From Stomatohabitans albus (GTDB lineage Bacteria; Actinomycetota; Nitriliruptoria; Euzebyales; Euzebyaceae), in assembly GCF_036336025.1 (NCBI RefSeq), contig NZ_JAYKKE010000001.1:988219-1052218 (forward strand): a stretch of 64,000 nt of DNA. Reading direction: 5' to 3'. Position 1 is the first letter of the stretch. Every line of letters starts with the position of its first letter. A program made the position numbers and the translations under genes. Below the pieces are notes generated by a model that saw only the letters and a program-made list of their open reading frames with translations, was not told the origin of the DNA and searched no databases. Positions 44,400-54,016 of this stretch are shown here, piece by piece.

Positions 44400-45817
44400 T
44401 ACAAGATGAATGACGCGATCGTTAATAACACAAAGGATGCCGCCCAGGCTGTTGTCGTGATACCTGACCAACCTTTGAGCGCAGCTGTCCCTTCAAGGCC
44501 GGTGAACCGGGTAACAACCCAGAAATACGAGTCGTTGTAGTAGCTACAGCACATCGAGCCTGCAGAACAACCCAGTGCTACAAGCAGCGGCGAAATACCA
44601 AGGCTTGCCACCAATGGGGCTGACACACTTGCGGCGGTAATCATGGCAACTGTGCCTGACCCTTGGGCGAGACGAACTAGGGTCGCAATCAAGAAGGGCA
44701 CCATGTAGGCAGGTAAAGGCATTGCCGCAATCGTTTGGGCCAGTTCATCGCCTACCCCGCTGTCACGAAGGACCTGCCCAAGACCACCACCTGCACCGGT
44801 GATAAGCAAGATAAGGCCAGCACTCGCAGCAGCGTCAGCTAACCATCCTTGTACGCGCGTAGCAGGTACCCAACGGGGTAACAGCCAGTACACCGCGAGA
44901 ACTAGACCGATAATTAACGCAACAACCGGATGCCCTATAAAGGCCAATGCTGCCGCCCATGTTGATGCGGTGTATTCAGCATCAGGGGTGAGGGCTCCCT
45001 GGGAAGACTTGTCAATGGCTGTAGCAACGGTGTTCGCCACAATCAAAGCTAATGGAAGGATCAGCGGAATGAAGGCCATGCCTACCCCAAATTGTTTGGG
45101 ACCTTCTCCATTCGGGCCTATCCCCATTTCGCGGGTGGGGTCGACGCTGGCCGCATCATCGTCAGCACCGAAAACAGCATCATGGGTTTCGTGGCTGATT
45201 TGGTTCTCTAATTTGGGGCCAATCCACTTTGCGTACGTCACCACAACAGGCAACAACAAGACAGTAAACACCAGTCCAGCGGCAATGACCGCGCCCATAT
45301 CGGCGCCCACAATGCCTGCAACAGCTAATGGCCCGGGCGTTGGTGGCACCATGTGGTGGGTGAGGGTCATCCCACAACCCATCGCAAGGGATACGGCAAC
45401 GTATCCATAGGTACGCCGTCGTGCCAGTGAACGCGCGAGGGGATTCAAAATGATGTACCCAGAGTCACAAAACACGGGGATAGAAACAACCGCACCCGTT
45501 GATCCCATCGCCCACTCTTCGCGTCCTTTGCCAAAGAGTTTGAGGAATGCTTGCGCAATAATGTCAGCAGCACCACTCAGCTCAAGGATTTTGCCGATAC
45601 CCACACCCAGACCAATCACAATCCCAACGCTGCCGAGGGTGTTTCCGAAGCCGGTTGTCATTGACGAGATGGTTTCACCTGGGCTGAACCCGGCGATAAG
45701 GCCCGTGAGCACACTGGCGATCAGCAAGGCAACGAATGCGTCAAGTCGGGTGCGCAAAACGAGCACGACGATGGTGGCAATGCCCAGGACCAGGGCAAGA
45801 AGTAATTGAATATCCAT
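44399..45817 (-). CDS. GntP family sugar acid:H+ symporter
   Basis: 472 residues with about 12-14 hydrophobic helices. GntP-family motifs: GFGNTLGSVGIVIGLGVGIG, SIPVFCDSGYIILNPL, THHMVPPTPGPLAVA and, at the C-terminus, GSGTVAMITAASVSAPL with CSYYNDSYFWVVTR. The family imports gluconate and related acids; DUF1537 clusters often use a GntP-type carrier for four-carbon acids. First gene of the seven-gene minus-strand operon; its upstream region contains palindromic sites. Confidence 0.9.
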   Translation of the reverse strand: MDIQLLLALVLGIATIVVLVLRTRLDAFVALLIASVLTGLIAGFSPGETISSMTTGFGNTLGSVGIVIGLGVGIGKILELSGAADIIAQAFLKLFGKGREEWAMGSTGAVVSIPVFCDSGYIILNPLARSLARRRTYGYVAVSLAMGCGMTLTHHMVPPTPGPLAVAGIVGADMGAVIAAGLVFTVLLLPVVVTYAKWIGPKLENQISHETHDAVFGADDDAASVDPTREMGIGPNGEGPKQFGVGMAFIPLILPLALIVANTVATAIDKSSQGALTPDAEYTASTWAAALAFIGHPVVALIIGLVLAVYWLLPRWVPATRVQGWLADAAASAGLILLITGAGGGLGQVLRDSGVGDELAQTIAAMPLPAYMVPFLIATLVRLAQGSGTVAMITAASVSAPLVASLGISPLLVALGCSAGSMCCSYYNDSYFWVVTRFTGLEGTAALKGWSGITTTAWAASFVLLTIASFIL

Positions 45818-45839
45818 TCGGTCCCCTTCGCGGTCACTT

Positions 45840-45931
45840 GCATTATCTGAGCGAATTGCTCAGCTTTTGGGCATTATCTGCAGTGATTTTGACCAAGTCA
45901 AATGGATTAGCTGCGTATTTTGAGCAAAATT
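45840..45931 (-). promoter_or_regulatory. Candidate DeoR operators upstream of the permease gene
   Basis: A perfect palindrome CTGAGC-GAATT-GCTCAG at 45847-45863; a 10-bp direct repeat GCATTATCTG at 45840-45849 and 45871-45880, 31 bp apart (about three helical turns); and a repeated half-site TGAGCGAATT (45848-45857) / TGAGCAAAAT (45921-45930). They lie in the 5' region of the sugar acid operon that encodes a DeoR regulator. The assignment to that regulator is inference. Confidence 0.5.
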
Positions 45932-46072
45932 AGTAATGGTTTGAACTCGGGTCATAAAAATGGGCAATCATGAAGGTAGCCCAAGGCCGGACGCCACCTA
46001 CTGGAATGGGGTTGAACCAAAGCGCGTAAAAGGAAAGCGGTGCGGACAGCGCTTGGCTGCCAAGATGGAGGC

Positions 46073-47854
46073 ATGGCCGGACCAAATATTGTGAGTTTAG
46101 AGAACGTCGTCAAGGTGTATGCCGAAAAACGACCGCTTGATGGCATCAATGTTGGTCTGGATGCGTACGACCGGGCAGGTGTGATTGGTATCAATGGCAG
46201 TGGCAAAAGCACCCTATTGAAGGTTATTGCCGGTATAGAACAGCCTGATGAAGGACGGGTGGTACACCGTAAAGGGCTGCGTGTGCAGTACCTCGACCAA
46301 GAACCGGCCTTTGACCCTGACGCCTTACCACTTGAGGTGATTGGAGGGAGTTTGCGCGCCGAAGGGTTGTTGGATCGCCTTGGGATTGCGCCTGATGATG
46401 GCCGTCGCATGGGTGAATTGAGCGGTGGTCAACGCCGCAGAGTTGCCCTGGCGGGCGTATTGGCTGCCGACCCCGATTTGTTGATCTTGGACGAACCAAC
46501 GAACCACCTTGATCCTGATGTCATTGAATGGTTAGAGGGAGAACTCACCCGTCGTTCAGGTGCACTGCTATTTGTAACCCACGACCGGTACGTGTTGAGC
46601 AACGTTGCCAATCGCATTATTGAGGTGGTTGATGGGCGAGTTCATACGAACCACGGTTCCTATGACGAATACCTTGAAGCGCGTGCAACACGGGTTGAAC
46701 AAGCCCACGCCCAGGCACGACGACGGGCCAATTTGGCACGGATTGAGTTGGATTGGCTTCGTCGTGGCCCCAAGGCGCGAACCTCCAAGGCGAAACATCG
46801 GGTGGATAAAGCAACTGCCCTGGTAGAAGCATCGAAAGAACGTATTGATGAATCGAAGCTCGCCATTGAGTTCCCAAGTCGCCGGATTGGCTCAACGGTC
46901 GTGAATGCCCACAATGCCGGCAAGTCCTTTAATGGTCAAACGGTGCTTTCAGGTGTGGATATGAAGGTTGACCCTCGGGCACGCTGGGGCATTGTTGGTC
47001 CTAACGGAGCGGGTAAAAGCACGCTGTTGAAGCTGCTTACAGGCCGTTTGGAACCCGACACCGGCAGTGTACGTATGGGTGAAACGGTACATGTGGGATG
47101 GTATGGGCAGGAAGTACAACCAATTAAACCGGGCACCCGGGTTATTGATGCTGTCAAAGCGGTGGCCGAAGAAACGAACTTGATTGATGGTATGCGTGTG
47201 GGAGCCGGAGACCTCTTGGAACGCTTCTTATTTACCAAAGCGGCGCAGCGAGCCTTTGTCGAAGAACTCTCCGGCGGGGAACGCCGTCGTCTTGAACTTC
47301 TGCTTGTTCTTGCTGACGCACCTAACTTCCTTATTTTGGATGAACCAACGAATGACTTAGATCTCGACACCTTGGCGGTTTTAACAGACTATTTAGATGC
47401 TTGGCCAGGGGCGTTGTTGGTGGCGAGCCACGATCGCTATTTCCTAGACCGGGTGTGTAGTGATTTATATGCGATTGAACCCGGGGGGTTCTTACAACAT
47501 CAGCCCGGTGGATGGACCGCCTGGCGAGAAGCGCAAGGTGAAGCGGAACGTGCCCGCAAACGAATGGCTAAAGACGCAAACAATCTGGCCTTAGCTCAAG
47601 TGAAAGCCAAGGAATCGCCCAAACCTAAAACAAAGCTAGGCTTTAATGAACAGCGTGAATATCAAGAGCTTGGGCCGCGGATGGATGCGCTAAGCGCACA
47701 GATTACGGAGCTGGAAACGCGACTTGCAACCCAAGCCGTATCAGCTAGTCATACCGATCTAGCTGCCTGGGGTGAACAACTCACCCAGTTACGAGGCGAA
47801 CTTGATGATGCAGAAATGCGTTGGCTTGAATTAGCTGAACTGGCCGGTGAATAA
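46073..47854 (+). CDS. ABC-F family ATP-binding protein
   Basis: 593 residues, two ABC ATPase domains without transmembrane segments, as in ABC-F translation factors (Uup/EttA type). Domain 1: Walker A GINGSGKSTLL, signature LSGGQRRRVALAG, Walker B LLILDEPTNHLD. A basic linker with RTSKAKHRVDKA (about 240-260) is the P-site tRNA interaction region of the family. Domain 2: GPNGAGKSTLL, LSGGERRRLELL, FLILDEPTNDLD. The C-terminal 80 residues form a coiled coil (RMDALSAQITELETRL), as in Uup. GTG 46040 has the better ribosome binding site (AAAAGGA) and would add eleven residues; ATG 46073 fits the usual N-terminus. Confidence 0.92.
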   Translation: MAGPNIVSLENVVKVYAEKRPLDGINVGLDAYDRAGVIGINGSGKSTLLKVIAGIEQPDEGRVVHRKGLRVQYLDQEPAFDPDALPLEVIGGSLRAEGLLDRLGIAPDDGRRMGELSGGQRRRVALAGVLAADPDLLILDEPTNHLDPDVIEWLEGELTRRSGALLFVTHDRYVLSNVANRIIEVVDGRVHTNHGSYDEYLEARATRVEQAHAQARRRANLARIELDWLRRGPKARTSKAKHRVDKATALVEASKERIDESKLAIEFPSRRIGSTVVNAHNAGKSFNGQTVLSGVDMKVDPRARWGIVGPNGAGKSTLLKLLTGRLEPDTGSVRMGETVHVGWYGQEVQPIKPGTRVIDAVKAVAEETNLIDGMRVGAGDLLERFLFTKAAQRAFVEELSGGERRRLELLLVLADAPNFLILDEPTNDLDLDTLAVLTDYLDAWPGALLVASHDRYFLDRVCSDLYAIEPGGFLQHQPGGWTAWREAQGEAERARKRMAKDANNLALAQVKAKESPKPKTKLGFNEQREYQELGPRMDALSAQITELETRLATQAVSASHTDLAAWGEQLTQLRGELDDAEMRWLELAELAGE

Positions 47855-47859
47855 GGGCA

Positions 47860-48474
47860 ATGACTCATAGATTGGTACCCATGGCTGAACAACCTCAATC
47901 CGAAACGACCGCTCCTACTCAATTAGAAGGCCCGCTCGTTTGGGTTGATTTAGAGATGACCGGGCTAGAGCCTGACACCGATGTGATTCTAGAAATTGCC
48001 ATCATCGTGACTGACGGCAAGCTCGATCAGATTATTGAAGGGCCCAACCTTGTTATCCACGCGTCTGATGAGTTGCTCGACAACATGCCTCAAATTGTGG
48101 TGGATATGCATGAAGCCAGTGGCTTAACTGATCGGGTACGCGCAAGCACGTTGACTGTTGAAGAAGCCGAATCCCAGGTTATGGAATGGCTGCTTCAATA
48201 CGTACCCGACCCCAATGTGGCCCCGCTTGCAGGTAATAGCGTGCACTCAGACCGTGCATTTATGAAAAAATATATGCCCACGCTAGAAAAACATGTGCAC
48301 TACCGCAACGTTGACGTATCCACGATTAAAGAACTGGTGAAGCGTTGGGCACCCGAGATTGCTGAGCAAGAGCCCGAGAAGGTAGGCAACCATCGAGCTC
48401 TCGGTGACATTCGTGACTCTATCGACCAGTTACAGTTCTATCGTCAGCGCGTGTTCATTGAGGCCGTTCAGTAA
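47860..48474 (+). CDS. orn: Oligoribonuclease
   Basis: 204 residues, DEDDh 3'-5' exonuclease that degrades RNA dinucleotides. Exo I motif VWVDLEMTGLEPDTD, Exo II NSVHSDRAFMKKYM, Exo III HRALGDIRDSI, all catalytic Asp, Glu and His present. The N-terminus is 18-27 residues longer than usual. ATG 47860 lies nine bases after GGTGA; ATG 47881 has no visible site but gives a more typical length. Five bases separate it from the ABC-F gene, so both are probably one transcript. Confidence 0.94.
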   Translation: MTHRLVPMAEQPQSETTAPTQLEGPLVWVDLEMTGLEPDTDVILEIAIIVTDGKLDQIIEGPNLVIHASDELLDNMPQIVVDMHEASGLTDRVRASTLTVEEAESQVMEWLLQYVPDPNVAPLAGNSVHSDRAFMKKYMPTLEKHVHYRNVDVSTIKELVKRWAPEIAEQEPEKVGNHRALGDIRDSIDQLQFYRQRVFIEAVQ

Positions 48475-48499
48475 TTCCATATCGGCCCCGTTGCAGAGC

Positions 48500-50350
48500 C
48501 TATTCAAATCGGCTGACATCACGAACTGCGCCTTTATCGGCACTCGTGGCCATAAGGGCGTAAGCCTTTAACGCCGCACTAACATTGCGGGGTCGGGCGT
48601 GGCGGGGGGTATAGGCCTTTGAACCACGAGCTTCTTGTGCGTCACGGCGTTGTGCGATCACCTCATCAGAGACTAAGAGATTGATCGATCGATTCGGAAT
48701 ATCAATCTCAATTTCATCACCGTCTTCAACCAGGGCGATCAAGCCACCAGCGGCGGCTTCGGGTGACGCGTGACCAATACTCAATCCACTTGTACCACCA
48801 CTAAATCGACCATCAGTGAGGAGAGCACAAGCCTTCCCTAAACCGACACTCTTGAGGTAGGAGGTGGGGTACAGCATCTCTTGCATACCTGGGCCTCCGC
48901 GTGGCCCTTCATAACGGATGACCACCACATCACCAGCTTTGACCTTGCGGTTCAAAATACCTTCAACGGCGCTGTCCTGGCTTTCATACACCACTGCCGT
49001 ACCCGTGAATTGCAAACTGCCTTCATCAACCCCTGCCGTTTTCACGATGCAACCATCTTCGGCGATATTGCCAAAGAGAACGGCCAGGCCACCATCAGGT
49101 GACCATGCATGGGCAAGGTCACGGATACAGCCGTTTGCCCGATCGGTATCAAGAGTATCCCAACGTTCTTCTTGGCTGAACGGCTGGGTGGTTCGCCGGT
49201 TGCCGGGAGCGGCGAGATAGCCCGTTTTGATCTGGTCACTGATGTCAGCCATCACGTCGTACGTATCAAGCACGTGGGCAAGGTTGTCTCCGGCAACCGT
49301 AGTAACGCTGGTATCTAAAAGTCCGGCACGGTTAAGCTCACCAAGAATCCCGATCACTCCGCCAGCACGATGGACATCTTCCATATGGAATTGATTGGTA
49401 CTCGGGGCGACCTTGCACAGGTGGGGAACCTTGCGGCTCAGCCGGTCGATATCTGCCATGGTGAAGGGCACCTCGGCTTCACGTGCAGCGGCTAATAAGT
49501 GCAGCACCGTATTTGATGACCCTCCCATTGCAATATCAAGGGCCATCGCATTTTCAAAGGCTGCCATCGTGGCGATGGACCGTGGCAACACGGTGTCGTT
49601 CTCTTCGAGGTAATACATACGGCAGAGGTCAACGATTCGCTTGCCTGCCTTAACAAACAACTCGCGCCGGTCTGCATGTGTCGCCAACAGAGACCCGTTC
49701 ATGGGGAGAGAAAGGCCCATCGCCTCAGTCAAACAGTTCATAGAGTTTGCGGTAAACATTCCAGAACATGACCCACAGGTCGGACAGGCTGCGGCCTCCA
49801 TCGCCGATAAGTCCTCATCGGAAACGGAGTCATCTGCCCCGGCGATCATCGCATCAACGAGGTCAAGGCGAGCGGTCGTGCCACCGACGATGCCTTTACC
49901 CGCTTCCATCGGCCCACCAGAAACAAATATGGCAGGAATATTTAACCGGAGAGCTGCCATCAACATGCCAGGAGTGATCTTGTCACAGTTCGAGATACAC
50001 ACCAGCGCATCGGCACAATGGGCGTTGGCCATATATTCAACACTGTCAGCAATGAGGTCACGGCTAGGTAAGGAGTACAACATGCCGTCGTGGCCCATAG
50101 CGATCCCATCATCAACGGCAATAGTGTTAAATTCTTTGGCTACTCCACCGGCCTCAACAATCGCTTCGGACACAAGTGCGCCCATATTGCGCAAATGAAC
50201 ATGGCCGGGAACAAACTGCGTGAAGGAATTAGCGACCGCAATAATTGGCTTACCGAAATCCCCGTCAACCATTCCTGTTGCACGCCATAGCGCGCGAGCG
50301 CCTGCCATTTTCCGTCCACTTGTTGACGTTGCTGATCGCAATTGGGGCAC
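48500..50350 (-). CDS. ilvD: Dihydroxy-acid dehydratase
   Basis: 616 residues, the same length as the E. coli enzyme, which it resembles closely along the chain. It dehydrates dihydroxy-isovalerate and dihydroxy-methylvalerate in valine and isoleucine synthesis. Fe-S ligands are in [11 protein letters not shown] and [30 protein letters not shown] and [15 protein letters not shown] are also family signatures. The start is GTG 50350, seven bases from a perfect CAGGAGG; the longer frame (19 codons) is not supported. It is transcribed divergently from the ilvB operon. Confidence 0.96.
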   Translation of the reverse strand: MPQLRSATSTSGRKMAGARALWRATGMVDGDFGKPIIAVANSFTQFVPGHVHLRNMGALVSEAIVEAGGVAKEFNTIAVDDGIAMGHDGMLYSLPSRDLIADSVEYMANAHCADALVCISNCDKITPGMLMAALRLNIPAIFVSGGPMEAGKGIVGGTTARLDLVDAMIAGADDSVSDEDLSAMEAAACPTCGSCSGMFTANSMNCLTEAMGLSLPMNGSLLATHADRRELFVKAGKRIVDLCRMYYLEENDTVLPRSIATMAAFENAMALDIAMGGSSNTVLHLLAAAREAEVPFTMADIDRLSRKVPHLCKVAPSTNQFHMEDVHRAGGVIGILGELNRAGLLDTSVTTVAGDNLAHVLDTYDVMADISDQIKTGYLAAPGNRRTTQPFSQEERWDTLDTDRANGCIRDLAHAWSPDGGLAVLFGNIAEDGCIVKTAGVDEGSLQFTGTAVVYESQDSAVEGILNRKVKAGDVVVIRYEGPRGGPGMQEMLYPTSYLKSVGLGKACALLTDGRFSGGTSGLSIGHASPEAAAGGLIALVEDGDEIEIDIPNRSINLLVSDEVIAQRRDAQEARGSKAYTPRHARPRNVSAALKAYALMATSADKGAVRDVSRFE

Positions 50351-50400
50351 GGGTATTCCTCCTGTCAGAGATTTAGAAGACACCAGTTTGCACGTTTTTG

Positions 50401-50430
50401 TTGACATCGGGTCAAACTCATGTCATTACT
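50401..50430 (+). promoter_or_regulatory. Promoter of the ilvB leader
   Basis: TTGACA at 50401-50406 with a -10-like TGTCATTACT ending at 50430 (spacing about 17-18). Transcription would start at about 50437, at or next to the ATG of the leader peptide, so that message may be leaderless. The -10 match is weak. Confidence 0.4.
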
Positions 50431-50437
50431 GGTGGTC

Positions 50438-50518
50438 ATGTTCAACAAGTCCGTCGCCCTAATTATTGGCCTGCTGGTTATTACCAACAGGTCGTGTTTG
50501 GCTGTGGACGAATTGTAA
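50438..50518 (+). CDS. Branched-chain amino acid leader peptide of the ilvB operon
   Basis: 26 codons, ATG 50438 to TAA 50516-50518. Codons 6-15 read Val-Ala-Leu-Ile-Ile-Gly-Leu-Leu-Val-Ile: eight of ten are Ile, Leu or Val, the three products of the downstream operon. It is followed by alternative hairpins and a T-run terminator before ilvB, the classic arrangement of ribosome-mediated attenuation. When charged Ile, Leu or Val tRNA is scarce, the ribosome stalls early in the peptide and the antiterminator can form. It may be preceded by GGTGG, or translated leaderless. The peptide itself probably has no other function. Confidence 0.8.
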   Translation: MFNKSVALIIGLLVITNRSCLAVDEL

Positions 50519-50569
50519 GAACAATTGCCTTACGCACGACCTACCGAATTGCCGGGAGGTCGTTTTTTT
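50489..50569 (+). terminator. ilvB attenuator: antiterminator/terminator pair
   Basis: The terminator stem is ACGACCT (50536-50542) with AGGTCGT (50557-50563) plus two G-C pairs, followed by seven T (50563-50569). The same 5' arm, extended as CACGACCT (50535-50542), is perfectly complementary to AGGTCGTG at 50489-50496 inside the leader peptide gene. The two pairings exclude each other, so transcription into ilvB depends on ribosome position on the leader. Confidence 0.78.
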
Positions 50570-50617
50570 ATTCCAATAATCCCGATCGATCCGATTCCTT
50601 CGACAGAGGAGACCCCA

Positions 50618-52372
50618 ATGACGATGACCGCCGCACAAGTGCTCATGCGCTCGCTCGAACATGCCGGCGTAGATGTAGTATTCGGTCATCCAGGTGGTGC
50701 CATTCTCGCCGCCTACGACTCGGTATATGACAGCCCCATCCGTCACATACTTGCTCGACACGAACAGTGTGCTGGGCATATGGCCTCAGGATATGCCCAT
50801 GCAACTGGTCGAGTGGGGGTTGCCATTGCAACAAGCGGTCCAGGAGCAACCAACCTCGTGACCGCATTGGGAGACGCAATGATGGACAGTGTGCCGATGG
50901 TTGCCATTACCGGACAGGTTGCCCGTGCTTCGGTGGGTAACGATGCCTTTCAAGAGGCTGATATGACCGGTATTACTCACCCGGTGACCAAACACAATGA
51001 GTTGGTTATCGACCCTGAACGGACAGCGGAAGCGGTTGCCGAAGCATTTCACATTGCAGGTACCGGGAGAAAAGGGCCGGTCGCATTAGATTTCCCCAAA
51101 GATGTATTGGCTGCCACGGTCCCCTCATTCCGTTGGCCTAAACAGCTTAATCTTCCGGGGTACAAACCCACCTTAAGCGGGCATAAAGGGATGGTTAAGC
51201 AAGCATCCAAAGAAATCGTGCGGGCCAAACGCCCGGTCTTGTATGTCGGTGGTGGTGCCGTTGCGGCAGGGGCACAAGATGAAGTAATGCGCTTGGCTGA
51301 AACCTACCAAATCCCTGTTGTCACTACCCTCATGGCGCGTGGATTAATGCCTGAGTCGCACTCCTTATGTATGGGAATGCCTGGTATGCATGGACATTGG
51401 ACTGCTATTCAGGCCATCCAGGAATCAGACCTCTTAATTGCCATTGGCACCCGATTTGATGATCGTGTAACGGGGTTGGTCAGTGCATTTGCTCCTCATG
51501 CCCGTGTCATTCACATTGATATTGATCCCGCTGAGATCGGCAAGATTCGTATGGCTGAAGTCCCTATCGTCGGTGATGCGAAAGTGGTGCTCAACCAACT
51601 CCTCGAACGGATGGAAAAAGACAAAGTTGTTATCCAGACCAAAGAATGGATTACCACACTGCATGAGTGGCAACGTGAGCATCCACTTATTAATGAACAA
51701 GAACCCGGTGGACCGTTAACGCCACAAACCGTGTTGAAGGTACTTGACGAGTTGCGTGATGAAGACTCAATCATCACGGCAGGAGTCGGTCAACATCAGA
51801 TGTGGGCTGCGCAATGGCTTGATTGGAAACGCCCCCGCACATGGATTAATTCAGGTGGTGCCGGCACGATGGGATATGCCGTTCCGGCCGCAATCGGTGC
51901 GAAAGCAGGATGCCCAGATCGTCAAGTCATCGCCATTGATGGGGATGGGTCCTTTCAGATGACGAGTCAAGAACTGGCAACGGCCACCACCGAGCAATTA
52001 CCCATCTGTGTGGTTGTATTGAATAACGGGGTGCTGGGGATGGTTCGCCAGTGGCAAGAGTTGTTCTATAACAAACGATATAGCCAGACAGACTTAACGC
52101 GAACCAGCCCAGATTTAGTGAAATTAGCTGAAGCCTACGGGGGAGTAGGATTCAGAATTACCAACGAAGAAGAAGTACGTGACGTATTGGAACAAGCCTT
52201 CGCTATCCGCGACAAGTTGGTCATCGTCGATGTTTGGATTGACCCTGATGCGAAGGTATTTCCGATGGTGCCAGTTGGTCAATCAAACTCCAACGTCATA
52301 GAGAGTGCTGCTGAGTGGTACGCCTCAGAAGCGGCCAAAGCCGCTACGTCATCAAATATCGCACCAAGCTAG
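50618..52372 (+). CDS. ilvB: Acetolactate synthase, large (catalytic) subunit
   Basis: 584 residues, ThDP- and FAD-dependent condensation of pyruvate to acetolactate (or with 2-oxobutyrate). The N-terminal ThDP-pyrimidine domain has FGHPGGAIL with the catalytic Glu a little further on (RHEQCAGHMASGYA); the ThDP-diphosphate domain has GDGSFQMTSQELATA and the NNGVLGMVRQWQ loop. ATG 50618 follows GAGGAGACCCCA; the longer frame runs into the attenuator and is not coding. ilvN begins ten bases after the stop. Confidence 0.96.
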   Translation: MTMTAAQVLMRSLEHAGVDVVFGHPGGAILAAYDSVYDSPIRHILARHEQCAGHMASGYAHATGRVGVAIATSGPGATNLVTALGDAMMDSVPMVAITGQVARASVGNDAFQEADMTGITHPVTKHNELVIDPERTAEAVAEAFHIAGTGRKGPVALDFPKDVLAATVPSFRWPKQLNLPGYKPTLSGHKGMVKQASKEIVRAKRPVLYVGGGAVAAGAQDEVMRLAETYQIPVVTTLMARGLMPESHSLCMGMPGMHGHWTAIQAIQESDLLIAIGTRFDDRVTGLVSAFAPHARVIHIDIDPAEIGKIRMAEVPIVGDAKVVLNQLLERMEKDKVVIQTKEWITTLHEWQREHPLINEQEPGGPLTPQTVLKVLDELRDEDSIITAGVGQHQMWAAQWLDWKRPRTWINSGGAGTMGYAVPAAIGAKAGCPDRQVIAIDGDGSFQMTSQELATATTEQLPICVVVLNNGVLGMVRQWQELFYNKRYSQTDLTRTSPDLVKLAEAYGGVGFRITNEEEVRDVLEQAFAIRDKLVIVDVWIDPDAKVFPMVPVGQSNSNVIESAAEWYASEAAKAATSSNIAPS

Positions 52373-52381
52373 GAGCTCCCC

Positions 52382-52936
52382 ATGTCCCAACGCACCACTC
52401 CCTTCCATACGCTCAGTGTGCTGGTTGAAGATAAACCGGGCATCTTAGCTAAAGTCGTCGGACTGTTTAGCCGCCGTGGATTCAATATTTTGAGCCTTGC
52501 CGTAGGTAATACCCACAGCCCTGGCTTTAGTCGCATCACAATTGTTGTTCGTGCCGAACGTCACTCCATCGACCAAGTGATGAAACAGTTACACAAGCTG
52601 ATCAACACCCACAAAGTGATGGAGCTTTATCCCAATGACAGTGTTGAACGTATTTTGGCGATGATCAAAGTACGAACCGGCAGCGCCTCCGAACGGGCCG
52701 ATGTGCTCCAGGTTGTTGATATCTTCCGTTCGAGGACGGTTGATGTTGGCCCTCATTCCCTCACGATCGAAGCCACTGGCACCCGTTCCAAGATTGATGC
52801 GCTCCTTGAAATGTTACGTCCCTACGGCGTGATCGAAATGGTGCAGTCCGGTGCGATCACGATCGGCCGTGGCAGTGAGACGATCACTGAGCGCCTGTCT
52901 ATTCAAGAGCGTCGCGCCCGCGAACAACAGTACTAA
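52382..52936 (+). CDS. ilvN: Acetolactate synthase, small (regulatory) subunit
   Basis: 184 residues: an N-terminal ACT domain (7-80; TLSVLVEDKPGILAKVVGLF followed by RRGFNILSLAVG) that binds valine for feedback inhibition, and a C-terminal ALS regulatory domain (about 90-165). Normal length. AGGAG lies just before ATG. It is the partner of the ilvB product from the same transcript. Confidence 0.96.
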   Translation: MSQRTTPFHTLSVLVEDKPGILAKVVGLFSRRGFNILSLAVGNTHSPGFSRITIVVRAERHSIDQVMKQLHKLINTHKVMELYPNDSVERILAMIKVRTGSASERADVLQVVDIFRSRTVDVGPHSLTIEATGTRSKIDALLEMLRPYGVIEMVQSGAITIGRGSETITERLSIQERRAREQQY

Positions 52937-52971
52937 TTCAATGTATATAAACGGTTATTAAAGGAGAATCT

Positions 52972-53982
52972 ATGTCTCACTCACCAGCAACGATGTATTA
53001 CGCCAAGGATGCAAACCCGGATGTCTTTAAGGGGCGGACGGTAGCGGTGCTTGGCTACGGGAGCCAAGGCCATGCCCACGCGGGCAACTTAGCTGATTCC
53101 GGTGTGAACGTTCTCGTTGGGTTACGTGAAGGTTCCGCAAGCCGCGCCGAGGCTGAAGCAGCCGGTCATGAAGTCACAACAGTTGCCGATGCCGCTAAAC
53201 GAGCTGACATCATTATGGTGCTCCTGCCCGATGAGGTTCAGCCAAAGGTGTTCAAGGAAGAGATCGAACCTGGGTTGAACGCTGGTGATGCGTTGCTGTT
53301 TGCCCATGGCTTCAATGTGCACTTTGGACAAATCGTCGCCCCCGAAGGGGTGGATGTTGCGATGATCGCACCAAAGGGCCCTGGCCATCTTGTTCGCCGT
53401 GTCTTTACCCAAGGTGGCGGTGTACCGGCGCTCTTTGCGGTGCACGTGGACGCAACTGGTAAGGCGCGTGACATTGCGATGGCATGGGCATCCCATGTGG
53501 GTGGTGGTCGTGCTGGCATGTTAGAAACAACCTTCCGTGAAGAAACAGAGACGGATCTTTTCGGTGAACAGGCCGTCCTTTGTGGTGGCGCGATGCAACT
53601 CGTTAAGAGCGGATTCGAAGTCCTTGTTGACGCGGGGTATCAGCCTGAGATTGCCTATTTTGAATGCCTGCATGAGCTGAAACTCATCGTTGACCTCATG
53701 TACGAAGGCGGCATGGCCAAGATGCGGCATTCGATTTCTGACACCGCTGAGTACGGTGATTATGTCTCGGGGCCGCGTGTTATTGATGAATATGTGAAAG
53801 AGGAAATGCGCGGTGTGCTTGCCGATATCCAAGACGGCACATTTGCCCGTAACTGGATTTTGGAAAATCAAGCGGGACGCCCCGGTTATGCCGCACTGAA
53901 GCGGATAAATGCGGAACATCAGATCGAACAAGTCGGTGAACGGTTGCGCGCCCAAATGACTTGGTTAAACGACAACAAGTAA
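52972..53982 (+). CDS. ilvC: Ketol-acid reductoisomerase, class I
   Basis: 336 residues, converts acetolactate or acetohydroxybutyrate to the dihydroxy acids with NADPH and Mg. N-terminal Rossmann domain: [19 protein letters not shown] and the [12 protein letters not shown] loop. The C-terminal knotted domain contains the metal ligands in [16 protein letters not shown] and [13 protein letters not shown]. The length fits the short class I enzyme. AAGGAG seven bases upstream. Confidence 0.96.
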   Translation: MSHSPATMYYAKDANPDVFKGRTVAVLGYGSQGHAHAGNLADSGVNVLVGLREGSASRAEAEAAGHEVTTVADAAKRADIIMVLLPDEVQPKVFKEEIEPGLNAGDALLFAHGFNVHFGQIVAPEGVDVAMIAPKGPGHLVRRVFTQGGGVPALFAVHVDATGKARDIAMAWASHVGGGRAGMLETTFREETETDLFGEQAVLCGGAMQLVKSGFEVLVDAGYQPEIAYFECLHELKLIVDLMYEGGMAKMRHSISDTAEYGDYVSGPRVIDEYVKEEMRGVLADIQDGTFARNWILENQAGRPGYAALKRINAEHQIEQVGERLRAQMTWLNDNK

Positions 53983-54016
53983 TTCCAACACCTAATCCAA
54001 CAGACAAGGGATGACC

